A stretch of 64,000 bases of DNA, taken from contig NZ_KB290717.1 in assembly GCF_000318095.2 (NCBI RefSeq), positions 37,058-101,057 on the forward strand. The letters run 5' to 3'. The position numbers and the translations under genes are program-made. This document shows, one piece after another, positions 11,167 through 18,749 of the stretch. The DNA is from Alloprevotella sp. oral taxon 473 str. F0040. GTDB taxonomy: Bacteria; Bacteroidota; Bacteroidia; Bacteroidales; Bacteroidaceae. The notes under the pieces are model-generated. The model made no database searches. It worked only from the letters and a program-made list of their open reading frames with translations, and had not been told where the DNA came from. Each line of letters starts with the position of its first letter. Position 1 is the first letter of the stretch.

Positions 11167-11710
11167 CTATGATTTCAGCTCCAAAAGGTGTGAGAATACT
11201 CTCGGGATGAAACTGCACGCCACGGAGGTTTAGGTGGCGATGTCGAAAAGCCATGATGGTTCCATCTTCGGCACGTGCTGTTACTTCTAAAATCTCCGGC
11301 AGAGGTTCGCTGACAGACCAAGAATGGTAGCGACCCACTGAAATTTCATCTGGAAGATTAGCCCACAAACCATCGTCTGTGAGGAGATGGCAGCGGCTTT
11401 CTATGCCGTGCAGTGGTTGTTCATGTTGAAATAGCGTGCCGCCATAGCATTGGCCAATGGCTTGATGACCCAGACAGACACCTAATATGGGGATTTGTCC
11501 TGCGGCACGACGAATGAGGGGCAGCAAATCGCCTGCTTCTTCTGGTAAACCTGGACCAGGAGACAGCAGCAGATGGGAGTAATCTGAGAAATCTACTTGC
11601 GCCACTTTATCATTGCGCAATATAGTGACTTCTGCCCCCAACCCTTGCACCAAATGTGCAAGGTTGTGGACAAATGAGTCGTAATTATCAATGAGCAAAA
11701 CGTGCTGCAT
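11144..11710 (-). CDS. trpG: Anthranilate synthase component II (glutamine amidotransferase)
   Basis: Glutaminase subunit that supplies ammonia to TrpE for anthranilate formation. The 188 residues are typical. It begins LLIDNYDSFVHNLAHLV and has the oxyanion motif LLSPGPGLP, the nucleophile Cys in ILGVCLGHQAIGQCYGG and the His-Glu pair in GVQFHPESIL. It follows trpB by 59 bp in the same orientation, so it is probably controlled by the same attenuator. The usual partner trpE is not next to it, which is unusual because trpE commonly precedes trpG in this phylum; a PabA role in folate synthesis is possible but the trpB linkage favours tryptophan. Confidence 0.9.
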   Translation of the reverse strand: MQHVLLIDNYDSFVHNLAHLVQGLGAEVTILRNDKVAQVDFSDYSHLLLSPGPGLPEEAGDLLPLIRRAAGQIPILGVCLGHQAIGQCYGGTLFQHEQPLHGIESRCHLLTDDGLWANLPDEISVGRYHSWSVSEPLPEILEVTARAEDGTIMAFRHRHLNLRGVQFHPESILTPFGAEIIDNWLSLS

Positions 11711-11769
11711 GTCAAAGTTGTAAGAGGTGAAGTGAAAGAAGTGAGCGAGACAAACAGGGAAGGATGGTT

Positions 11770-12966
11770 TTATTCTCTCAAAATCTCGGCTTTATGTGCC
11801 AAATAGGTGGAGATGTCTTTGTCGCCACGACCGCTCACGTTGATGACCACCACGTCTTCAGGCTGAAACTTCAGTCGGGCGAGAAGTGCCAAAGCATGGC
11901 TACTTTCGAGAGCTGGGATGATGCCTTCCAAACGTGTGAGTTCAAAGGCGGCACGAAGGGCTTCATCATCGTTGATGGCCAATACTTCTGCTCGATTTTG
12001 GTGCGCCAAATGAGAGATGAGCGGTCCAATGCCGGGATAGTCCAGACCTGCCGAAATGGAGTAGGGCTCTTGCACTTCACCTTCGGGAGTTTGCATGACC
12101 AGTGTGCGACTACCATGCAACACTCCTTCCGAACCAATGTTGATAGTAGCGGCTGTGGCACCACTATCTTTTCCAAGTCCGCCAGCTTCTGCCAATACGA
12201 GTTGCACTTTCTGGTCATCGAGATAGTGATACATGGCTCCAGCAGCATTAGAACCTCCACCGATGCACGCCATTAGATAGTCGGGATAGTCGCGACCTTC
12301 CTTTTCCATAAGTTGCCCTTTGATTTCTTTGCTGATGACACTCTGCAGACGAGCCACCATATCGGGATAAGGATGAGGCCCCACGGCAGAACCGATTAGG
12401 TAGAACGTATCTTCTGGACTTTCACACCATGCCATCAAGGCTTCGTTTACGGCATCTTTCAACGTTTTGTTGCCGCTCTCTGCTGGAATCACTGTGGCCC
12501 CGAGCATGCGCATGCGTTCTACATTGACATGCTGGCGTTCTACGTCGAGCGCACCCATGTAGATGCTGCATTCCATGCCCATGAGAGCGCAAGCCGTAGC
12601 TGTGGCAGCGCCATGTTGTCCAGCACCAGTTTCTGCAATGATGCGTTTCTTGCCCATACGTTTGGCGAGCAAGATTTGCCCCAAGGCATTGTTGATTTTG
12701 TGCGCCCCAGTGTGGTTGAGGTCTTCGCGTTTAAGATAAATCTTTGCGCCATATTTCTCACTGAGACGACGAGCATAATAGAGGGGACTCGGGCGTCCCA
12801 CATAATCTCTCAAGAGTTCGTGAAACTCGCGTTGGAAGTCTTCGCTTTCGATGATGGAAATATAGGCTTCTTGCAGGGCTTGTATGTTGGGTAGCAAGAC
12901 ATCGGGCACGAAGGCACCGCCAAATTTGCCATAAAAACCTTTAGAATCAATAAGGAAAGAAGTCAT
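11770..12966 (-). CDS. trpB: Tryptophan synthase beta chain
   Basis: PLP enzyme that condenses indole with serine. The 398 residues match standard TrpB. The PLP lysine is in LNHTGAHKINNALGQ (about residue 93); phosphate-binding GGGSNAAGAMYHY, GSEGVLHGSRT and the C-terminal VINVSGRGDKD are intact. The trpA partner is absent from the window. The gene is first in a trpB-trpG operon and lies about 85 nt downstream of a rho-independent attenuator and 160 nt downstream of a Trp-rich leader peptide. Confidence 0.97.
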   Translation of the reverse strand: MTSFLIDSKGFYGKFGGAFVPDVLLPNIQALQEAYISIIESEDFQREFHELLRDYVGRPSPLYYARRLSEKYGAKIYLKREDLNHTGAHKINNALGQILLAKRMGKKRIIAETGAGQHGAATATACALMGMECSIYMGALDVERQHVNVERMRMLGATVIPAESGNKTLKDAVNEALMAWCESPEDTFYLIGSAVGPHPYPDMVARLQSVISKEIKGQLMEKEGRDYPDYLMACIGGGSNAAGAMYHYLDDQKVQLVLAEAGGLGKDSGATAATINIGSEGVLHGSRTLVMQTPEGEVQEPYSISAGLDYPGIGPLISHLAHQNRAEVLAINDDEALRAAFELTRLEGIIPALESSHALALLARLKFQPEDVVVINVSGRGDKDISTYLAHKAEILRE

Positions 12967-13050
12967 AAGTCGTCGTTGTTGAAGAGATAAATGATACTCG
13001 GAAAGTAGGGGGCAACAGTTGACGTCGGGACTGTCGCGCGCAACTCACGA

Positions 13051-13083
13051 CAAAAAAGGCTTGCCGTGAGTAACGACAAGCCT
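13051..13083 (-). terminator. trp attenuator terminator
   Basis: 10-bp stem with one G-U pair (arms 13057-13066 and 13074-13083), 7-nt loop, then six U residues in the minus-strand RNA. Confidence 0.9.
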
Positions 13084-13127
13084 CAATATTCCGTAGATGA
13101 TGAACGAACAATTAGGGTGTGCGATGT

Positions 13128-13190
13128 CTAACTCACGATATTACTATCTTGAGTGCGCCACCAACCCTTAATGTTGTTTTGTTGCATCAT
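13128..13190 (-). CDS. trpL: trp leader peptide
   Basis: Twenty-codon frame starting ATG ATG at 13190 and ending TAG at 13128: MMQQNNIKGWWRTQDSNIVS. The two adjacent Trp codons (13158-13163) sit just before segment 1 of the attenuator, the geometry expected for ribosome stalling under tryptophan shortage. The start lies about 27 nt after the expected transcription start. It is too short to be found by length-based gene calling; the Trp pair, the position and the following terminator together make the call. Confidence 0.88.
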   Translation of the reverse strand: MMQQNNIKGWWRTQDSNIVS

Positions 13191-13223
13191 TGTTGTTTAC
13201 GATTGAATTGTGATTTGGTTTTG

Positions 13224-13255
13224 CAAATGTAATGCAAAATGGCGAAAAAGCCAAG
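13224..13255 (-). promoter_or_regulatory. Promoter of the trp operon
   Basis: Minus-strand -7 box TACATTTG (13224-13231) and -33 box CTTG (13252-13255) separated by 20 nt, matching the Bacteroidota consensus. Confidence 0.75.
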
Positions 13256-13310
13256 ATTCTCTGAACTTTTTTGTCTAAAAAATGGGGCTACCCAGAGACA
13301 ATAGGCGATA

Positions 13311-13841
13311 TTAGTGAGAATTTGCCGTTATTTTATCCATGTATGTCATGGCGAGAGCAGAGATGATAAAGACAAGGTGAATGGCTATTTGCGCTGCTAT
13401 GTGCTTGGGTTCTACGTCGTGGCGCACGAAACTTTCGAGGAGATGTACGGCACTGATGCTAATGAGCGATACCAGGAGCTTAATCTTGAGCGAATTAGCA
13501 GACAGGTTGCCTAGATGACCAAATTGTTCACCATCTTTGTCGCGTTCGGAAATGCTTAGATGGCTGACAAAGGTCCAATATCCTCCCATGATGACCACGA
13601 TGATAAGATTGAAAATCATGGACACGTCCACTAGTCCCAAGGTGATGAGGAGCATATCCGCTTCGTGTAAGGAGCTGATGTGGACAATGTGGTCAAACAC
13701 TTCGCAACAAAAGACATAGGAATAGAGTAGCATCACCACAATGAGACCAAGATAAATAGGCACTTGAATCCATCGAGCGTTGTAGATAATCCATTCGATG
13801 GTGTTTTCGACACGTTTGAAAGCAGAGATAGGTTTACCCAT
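13311..13841 (-). CDS. UPF0114 (YqhA) family membrane protein
   Basis: Inner-membrane protein of 176 residues in the YqhA/UPF0114 family; its function is not established. About four hydrophobic segments are visible (roughly residues 25-47, 64-88, 118-135, 150-168). Family-type motifs include the N-terminal ENTIEWIIYNARWIQVPIYL, LGLVDVSMIFNLIIVVIMGG, FVSHLSISERD and a late SLKIKLLVSLISISAVHLLE. A possible -7 element lies only a few bases upstream of the start, and the divergence from both neighbours by large gaps suggests a single-gene unit. Confidence 0.85.
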   Translation of the reverse strand: MGKPISAFKRVENTIEWIIYNARWIQVPIYLGLIVVMLLYSYVFCCEVFDHIVHISSLHEADMLLITLGLVDVSMIFNLIIVVIMGGYWTFVSHLSISERDKDGEQFGHLGNLSANSLKIKLLVSLISISAVHLLESFVRHDVEPKHIAAQIAIHLVFIISALAMTYMDKITANSH

Positions 13842-13939
13842 ATAGCAAAATAAGACTAAGAAACAGAGGTTTTAGCTAACGATGTGCGCTTGATACCGTG
13901 CATAAGATACGATGCCAAGCTAACAATAATCGATGGTTG

Positions 13940-13998
13940 TGCAAAAACAAGGCTTCGCAATGTCGGTACTGCGAGAGTCGAGGGGGACATTACGAAGC
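13940..13998 (-). terminator. Terminator after the FKBP gene
   Basis: 13-bp arms with one C-A mismatch (13952-13964 and 13986-13998), followed on the minus strand by CCTTGTTTTTGC. Confidence 0.8.
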
Positions 13999-14008
13999 AA
14001 AGTGTCGG

Positions 14009-14560
14009 TTACTCCACAGATTTCAGAGAAATTCTGAAGATGAGAGTAGAGTAGGGAGGAATGTTGCCCGTGCCATTAGCACCATAACCCAGATACTGTG
14101 GGATATATACTTCCCATTCATCTCCTACATGCATCGCTTTTAAGGCGATTTGCCAACCAGCAACGACACCGCTCACGGGAAAACTTGCGGGTTCTCCGCG
14201 TTGGTAACTACTGTCGAAGATAGTGCCATCGATGAGTTTGCCTTCATAGTCCACGGTCACCATACTCGTTGAAGTGGGCTGCGCACCATTTCCAGCGCGA
14301 AGCACCTTATAAAGGAGCCCACCACCGAGCGACTGTACCCCAGGCTCTTTGGCTTTCTGGGCTAGAAAGGTTTCTTCTTTTGCCATTTGGCGCGCTTCGA
14401 TGCTATCGTTTTGTGCAGTAGCAGCGGCAGCGTCATGAGCTTTGTTCTGATTGGAGCAACTCGTGATTGTAGTTGCTGCGGTGAGCATAGCGCCAGCTAA
14501 AAGAAGATTACGGTTGAAGTGGAAGACGGATTGAGTCAAATGTGCAATGAATGTGAGCAT
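14009..14560 (-). CDS. FKBP-type peptidyl-prolyl isomerase, predicted lipoprotein
   Basis: Folding catalyst of 183 residues predicted to be envelope-anchored. A hydrophobic N-terminal stretch ends in TTITSC with Cys35 as the probable lipidated residue, followed by an Ala/Gln/Glu-rich linker (about residues 36-75). The C-terminal FKBP domain shows VTVDYEGKLIDGTIFDSSY, FPVSGVVAGWQIAL, MHVGDEWEVYIPQYLGYGA and the closing PPYSTLIFRISL. It begins 10 bp after the stop of the SemiSWEET gene on the same strand, so the two are very likely cotranscribed. Confidence 0.92.
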   Translation of the reverse strand: MLTFIAHLTQSVFHFNRNLLLAGAMLTAATTITSCSNQNKAHDAAAATAQNDSIEARQMAKEETFLAQKAKEPGVQSLGGGLLYKVLRAGNGAQPTSTSMVTVDYEGKLIDGTIFDSSYQRGEPASFPVSGVVAGWQIALKAMHVGDEWEVYIPQYLGYGANGTGNIPPYSTLIFRISLKSVE

Positions 14561-14569
14561 AATAAGAGT

Positions 14570-14830
14570 TTAGAATGCGGTGACAGCAGCTACGAGTCCG
14601 AAGATGATACCAGGAGCATTAGCGAGAGCTACGGGCCAATCGCGACGTTCTTTGAAAAGACCATAGCTGACCCAAATGATACAGTTGATGCATGCCATCA
14701 AAGGTTGAACCCAGTCACCTTTTTGTCCATTGAGGTTGTTGAGAATCGTGTTGATGTAGAACACGTACATGAGAACTGCAGTAATGGTGCCAATGACACC
14801 CATCACTTTTTCAAATTTAGCTTTATCCAT
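14570..14830 (-). CDS. SemiSWEET family sugar transporter
   Basis: Half-size SWEET transporter of 86 residues with a single three-helix bundle, which works as a dimer to let sugars cross the inner membrane. Helix 1 covers about residues 8-28, helix 2 residues 40-58 and helix 3 residues 66-86. Typical elements are VIGTITAVLMYVFYINTI, the Gln-containing GDWVQPLMACINCIIWVSYG and NAPGIIFGLVAAVTAF. It is the first gene of a two-gene unit with the FKBP lipoprotein and has a clear promoter at 14921-14952, giving a leader of about 80 nt. Confidence 0.92.
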   Translation of the reverse strand: MDKAKFEKVMGVIGTITAVLMYVFYINTILNNLNGQKGDWVQPLMACINCIIWVSYGLFKERRDWPVALANAPGIIFGLVAAVTAF

Positions 14831-14920
14831 ACTTCTGTAAGTTTTGTGGTTTTGCGTAGGCTAAGTTGGGCGAGTAAAATTTGATAGAAGAAAGAGAGAA
14901 GATAGAGGTCTACTCACGTG

Positions 14921-14952
14921 CAAAAGTAATGGAAATCAGCAAGAACACCAAA
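14921..14952 (-). promoter_or_regulatory. Promoter of SemiSWEET-FKBP unit
   Basis: Minus-strand -7 box TACTTTTG (14921-14928) and -33 box TTTG (14949-14952), spacing 20 nt. Confidence 0.75.
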
Positions 14953-14997
14953 GGTTTAATGGCCTTTTCTGCACTGCCTTTTTCAAGAATCCTCATC

Positions 14998-15012
14998 TAC
15001 TCCGATATTTCC
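14998..15012. repeat. Single CGGA-type motif (site E)
   Basis: ACTCCGATATTTCC resembles the CTCCGACATTTTCC unit of the cluster at 53267. It is followed by TCCTAG and CTAGGA inverted arms within 30 nt. Weak on its own. Confidence 0.35.
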
Positions 15013-15108
15013 TAGGACTTTAAATAATAAACTAGGAATGAATTCAGAGAAGGTGAGGAGTTCTATAATAAAAGTTTGATAAGTGAAAAGTTCCCAGGCA
15101 ATTAAAGC

Positions 15109-16767
15109 TTATTTCTCATTCTTGCGAATTTCTACACGGCGGATTTTTCCGCTAATAGTCTTTGGCAAGGCATCAACAAACTCGATGAGACGAGGATACT
15201 TGTAGGGGGCTGTTACGTGTTTTACGTGCTGTTGTATCTCGCGCACAAGATCTGGACCTGCTTGCTCCTTATATTCAGGTGCAAGTACAATGGTGGCCTT
15301 CACAATCATGCCACGAATGTCATCGGGCACGCCAGTGATAGCACACTCTACCACAGAAGGGTGAGTCATTACAGCACTTTCTACTTCAAAGGGACCGATG
15401 CGGTAGCCTGAACTCTTTATGATGTCATCGGTGCGCCCAACAAACCAGCAATAGCCTTCCTCGTCACGATAGGCCACATCGCACGTGTGGTATAGACCAT
15501 CGTGCAAAACTTGACACGTCATCGCTTCGTCACGATAGTATCCTCGGAAAAGACCGAGAGGGTGACTGCCATCTTCTGGCATGCGAATGACAATCTCTCC
15601 CTTTTCGCCAACTCCTGCTGAACTACCATCGGGGCGAATGATGTCCAGGTTGTAGAGCGGATTGGGAATACCCATTGAACCTGGGCGAGGTTCTACCCAA
15701 GGGAAGGTGACAATGAGCGGTGTAGTTTCTGTTTGTCCAAAGGCTTCGGTCATCTTTAAACCTGTCCCTTTTTGGAAAGCCTCAAAGACTGAGGGGTTCA
15801 AAGCTTCTCCAGCAGTAGTAACATGTTCAAGTGAGGACAGATTGTAGGAAGAAAGATCTTCGCGCACCATGAAGCGATAGACCGTTGGGGGAGCACAAAA
15901 CGAAGTGATGCTATATTCTTGAATAAGTTGCAGCATTTTAGCAGCATCAAAGCGTTCGTGGTCGTAGACAAAGATGGCAGCTCCGATGATCCACTGTCCA
16001 TAGAGTTTGCCCCAAGCTACCTTAGCCCAGCCAGTATCTGCTACAGTGAGGTGCAAACTGTCTTCGTGCAGCTGCTGCCAATACTTGGCTGTAACGATAT
16101 GTCCGAGGGGATAAGCGAAATTATGTGTCACCATCTTAGGGTTGCCTGTTGTACCTGAGGTGAAATAGAGGAGCATGATATCGTCGTTCGTATTCACAGG
16201 AGCAGCGGGACGGATGAAAGGAGCGGCTTCTTGAAGGCCACGATGGAAATCGTGCCACCCTTCCTCTGGAGCATTAATAGCGATGCGATGTTTAACCGTG
16301 GGGCAAAGGGGCATCGCTGCATTCACTTTATCTTGCATATCATGCTCCTCGGTGCAAATAATAGCACAGATGTCAGCGGCATTGCAACGATACTCTATGT
16401 CTTTGGGAGTGAGTAAGTGGGTAGCGGGAATGGCTACTGCACCAATCTTGTGAAGGCCTAGAATAGCTACCCAAAATTCGTAGCGACGTTTGAGCATGAG
16501 CATCACCATATCTCCTCGTCCTATACCAATCGATAGGAAGAAGGAAGCGGCAGCATCTGAGAGTTGCTTCATCTCTCTAAAGGTAAAGTCATGGTGGTGA
16601 CCATGTTCATTTACCCAGCAGAGGGCACGTTTGCTAGGAGCTTTGTTTGCCCACTCATCAACGATGTCATAGGCAAAATTGAAGCATTGGGGAATATCTA
16701 TGTGGAAACCATTGGCAAACTCTTCTGTGTTGGAGAAGTGTGATGTTTTGAGGTATTTTTCAATCAT
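15109..16767 (-). CDS. AMP-forming acyl-CoA synthetase (acetyl/medium-chain type)
   Basis: Activates a carboxylic acid with ATP to an acyl-adenylate, then transfers it to CoA. The 552 residues match the medium-chain/acetyl-CoA synthetase-like proteins common in Bacteroidales. The P-loop is LLYFTSGTTGNPKMVTH (about residue 190-205), the adenine-binding motif TEAFGQTETTP, the hinge GYCWFVGRTDDIIKSSGYRI and the C-terminal catalytic Lys in LPKTISGKIRR. The exact acid cannot be told from sequence. A promoter at 17004-17035 implies a long leader of about 230 nt with repeated AGTTATGAGTT-like words. Confidence 0.9.
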   Translation of the reverse strand: MIEKYLKTSHFSNTEEFANGFHIDIPQCFNFAYDIVDEWANKAPSKRALCWVNEHGHHHDFTFREMKQLSDAAASFFLSIGIGRGDMVMLMLKRRYEFWVAILGLHKIGAVAIPATHLLTPKDIEYRCNAADICAIICTEEHDMQDKVNAAMPLCPTVKHRIAINAPEEGWHDFHRGLQEAAPFIRPAAPVNTNDDIMLLYFTSGTTGNPKMVTHNFAYPLGHIVTAKYWQQLHEDSLHLTVADTGWAKVAWGKLYGQWIIGAAIFVYDHERFDAAKMLQLIQEYSITSFCAPPTVYRFMVREDLSSYNLSSLEHVTTAGEALNPSVFEAFQKGTGLKMTEAFGQTETTPLIVTFPWVEPRPGSMGIPNPLYNLDIIRPDGSSAGVGEKGEIVIRMPEDGSHPLGLFRGYYRDEAMTCQVLHDGLYHTCDVAYRDEEGYCWFVGRTDDIIKSSGYRIGPFEVESAVMTHPSVVECAITGVPDDIRGMIVKATIVLAPEYKEQAGPDLVREIQQHVKHVTAPYKYPRLIEFVDALPKTISGKIRRVEIRKNEK

Positions 16768-17003
16768 AGGGGTAGGAATAAAAAAGGCACTATCCTGGTA
16801 ATCAACGAGGATATTGCCATGAATGTGTTCGGAATAATGAAAAACAAACGCTGTGATGCGTAGTGTTTAGTTGTGAGTTTTGCGTTGTTGCTAGTTATGA
16901 GTTGGCGTAGCATCGCCAGTCTGAGCTTACTTTTAGGGTAGAAATGTACCTCTATAGTAGTTTAGTACTAGTTTCTGGAAACGTCCAGTAATGAGTTGCC
17001 TAG
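16768..17003 (-). other. Long leader of the acyl-CoA synthetase gene
   Basis: No gene. It carries three similar words read on the plus strand: TAGTTGTGAGTTTTGC (16868-16883), TAGTTATGAGTTGGCG (16892-16907) and AGTAATGAGTTGCC (16987-17000). A short hairpin GGCG-N6-CGCC follows the second copy. Confidence 0.4.
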
Positions 17004-17035
17004 CAAAATTACGAACAAAATTAAGTTCGACCAAA
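17004..17035 (-). promoter_or_regulatory. Promoter of the acyl-CoA synthetase gene
   Basis: Minus-strand -7 box TAATTTTG (17004-17011) and -33 box TTTG (17032-17035), spacing 20 nt. Confidence 0.7.
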
Positions 17036-17106
17036 TGCTAGTTGATAAAAAGTTGAGTGGATAGTTGAGTTTAGAGCTACAGAGACAAAGAATATAACGA
17101 AACTTG

Positions 17107-17805
17107 TTACTCAAAAGCACGCCAGATGCTTAACCCTTGTGGATAAGGAGCTGTGACACTAATGAGTTGTTTCGATACTGGATGGACGAACTCGATGTGA
17201 TGCGCGTGAAGACATATGCTACCATCGGGATTGGAGCGTGGCGCACCGTATTTCAAGTCTCCACGAATGGGAAAGCCTACAGCTGCCAACTGACAGCGAA
17301 TCTGATGGTGGCGGCCTGTGTGGAGATTTACTTCTATGAGCTGAGTGTTGTCCCCGATTTTCTGTATCGTAGCATCAAGACTTGCGCGCTTGGCTCCCGA
17401 GACTTCGTGAAGGTGAGCATAGGCTTTGTTTTGTCGCTCATTGCGCGTGAGGAAATGTACAAGATTTGTGGGAGTTCCTAGGGCGAGAGGGGGTTGTCCA
17501 CTACGAGCAAGTGGAGTTTTTGGAGTTATCGCATGGTAAGTCTTGTGTACTTGTCCAAGACGGAACATCTCGTTGAGGCGCGAAAGAGCTTTGGAAGTAC
17601 GTGCGTATACGACAATACCGCTCACAGGGCGGTCGAGACGATGCACGGTACCCAAGAAAACATCACCAGGCTTTGCATATTTCTCTTTGATATAGGCCTT
17701 TACGGCATCTGCTAAGGTAGCATCCCCCGTTTTATCGCCTTGTACGATTTCGCCAGCGGATTTGTTTACTATGATAATATGATTGTCTTCGTAAAGTACT
17801 TCCAT
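17107..17805 (-). CDS. RluA-family pseudouridine synthase
   Basis: Isomerises uridine to pseudouridine in rRNA or tRNA. About 232 residues with no S4 domain. The catalytic Asp lies in TVHRLDRPVSGIVVYARTSKAL (Asp in HRLDRP); the C-terminal NLHTGRHHQIRCQLA and FPIRGDLKYGA motifs are standard. I start at 17805 (MEVLYEDNHIIIVNK), where the family domain begins; the frame continues to 17865 but the extra 20 residues have no family resemblance. The target site cannot be assigned. Confidence 0.9.
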   Translation of the reverse strand: MEVLYEDNHIIIVNKSAGEIVQGDKTGDATLADAVKAYIKEKYAKPGDVFLGTVHRLDRPVSGIVVYARTSKALSRLNEMFRLGQVHKTYHAITPKTPLARSGQPPLALGTPTNLVHFLTRNERQNKAYAHLHEVSGAKRASLDATIQKIGDNTQLIEVNLHTGRHHQIRCQLAAVGFPIRGDLKYGAPRSNPDGSICLHAHHIEFVHPVSKQLISVTAPYPQGLSIWRAFE

Positions 17806-17908
17806 GAATTTTGTTGCGCAGTCTGAGAGGTTAGAGGCTTGTAGAATGATCTTGTGCCTTTGCAAAGTGGGAATATTGCCTTGCCTTCAAGGTATAAACA
17901 GATAAGAT

Positions 17909-17943
17909 AGTGCCGAGTAGCTCCGAAGAAGCCACTCGGCACT
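17909..17943 (-). terminator. Terminator after fabG
   Basis: AGTGCCGAGT/ACTCGGCACT arms (17909-17918, 17934-17943), extended internally by a further six pairs; followed by a weak U-rich stretch. Confidence 0.7.
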
Positions 17944-17967
17944 AAGAATAACTAGGAGGTGATAAGA

Positions 17968-18714
17968 TTAAGTGTTCATACCACCGTCCACCTGGATCAC
18001 TTGACCAGTGACATAGGAAGAAAGGTCAGATGCGAGGAATACAGCAACGTTGGCCACGTCTTCAGCTTGACCGCCACGGCGGAGAGGGATTTGCTTCATC
18101 CACTCCTTACGCACTTCATCTGAAAGTTGGTGAGTCATTGCAGTTTCGATGAAGCCAGGAGCAATGGCGTTGGCGCGAACACCGCGGCTACCCATTTCTT
18201 GAGCTACGCTCTTGGCAAGGGCTATCATACCAGCCTTAGAAGCTGCATAGTTAGCTTGACCTGCATTACCATGCACACCAACAACACTAGACATGTTGAT
18301 GATAGAGCCGCCACGTTGACGCATCATGATGGGAAGACAAGCGTGTACGAAGTTGAACGCAGACTTCAAGTTTACGTTGATAACTGCATCCCATTGAGCT
18401 TCAGTCATGCGGAGCATCAAACCATCTTTGGTGATACCTGCATTGTTGACCAAGACGTCAATGGTGCCGAAATCTTCGTGAATCTTCTTCACAACTTCTG
18501 CTGTTTCTTCAAAGTTAGCTGCATTGCTGGCATAAGCCAAGCACTTTACACCCTTGGCTTCAATTTCTTTGCGAGTTTCTTCGCCGCTTTCGTCAATGAC
18601 GAGGTCAGTGAATGCAATGTTTGCACCTTCTTCTGCAAACTTGAGAGCAAGAGCCTTACCAATACCACGAGCAGCACCAGTGATTATGGCTGTTTTTCCT
18701 GTTAAGAGTCCCAT
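17968..18714 (-). CDS. fabG: 3-oxoacyl-[acyl-carrier-protein] reductase
   Basis: NADPH-dependent short-chain dehydrogenase that reduces 3-oxoacyl-ACP in fatty acid elongation. The 248 residues show the nucleotide-binding TGAARGIGKALALKFAEEGA, the NNAGITKDGLMLRM segment, catalytic Ser in INMSSVVGVHGNAGQ and Tyr-Lys in NYAASKAGM, then GFIETAMT and the C-terminal SSYVTGQVIQVDGGM. These FabG-specific words exclude most other SDR enzymes. The TetR gene is 35 bp upstream on the same strand, and the pair likely forms an operon. Confidence 0.95.
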   Translation of the reverse strand: MGLLTGKTAIITGAARGIGKALALKFAEEGANIAFTDLVIDESGEETRKEIEAKGVKCLAYASNAANFEETAEVVKKIHEDFGTIDVLVNNAGITKDGLMLRMTEAQWDAVINVNLKSAFNFVHACLPIMMRQRGGSIINMSSVVGVHGNAGQANYAASKAGMIALAKSVAQEMGSRGVRANAIAPGFIETAMTHQLSDEVRKEWMKQIPLRRGGQAEDVANVAVFLASDLSSYVTGQVIQVDGGMNT

Positions 18715-18749
18715 ATTTAGATTGAATATTTATGGATATAATGATAATA

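Larger units (their letters stand above)
12967..13217 (-). promoter_or_regulatory. trp attenuator leader RNA (Bacteroid-trp type)
   Basis: Transcribed leader of trpB. It contains the leader peptide with two adjacent Trp codons and mutually exclusive pairings. Segment 1 (13146-13154) pairs with segment 2 (13131-13139). Segment 2 (CGTGAGT, 13131-13137) can instead pair with ACTCACG at 13065-13071, which lies in the loop and arm of the terminator hairpin 13057-13083. Ribosome stalling at the Trp codons would cover segment 1, free segment 2 and break the terminator. The architecture is seen directly; the mechanism is inferred from classical attenuation. I recall an Rfam family called Bacteroid-trp for such leaders. 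Confidence 0.85.
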
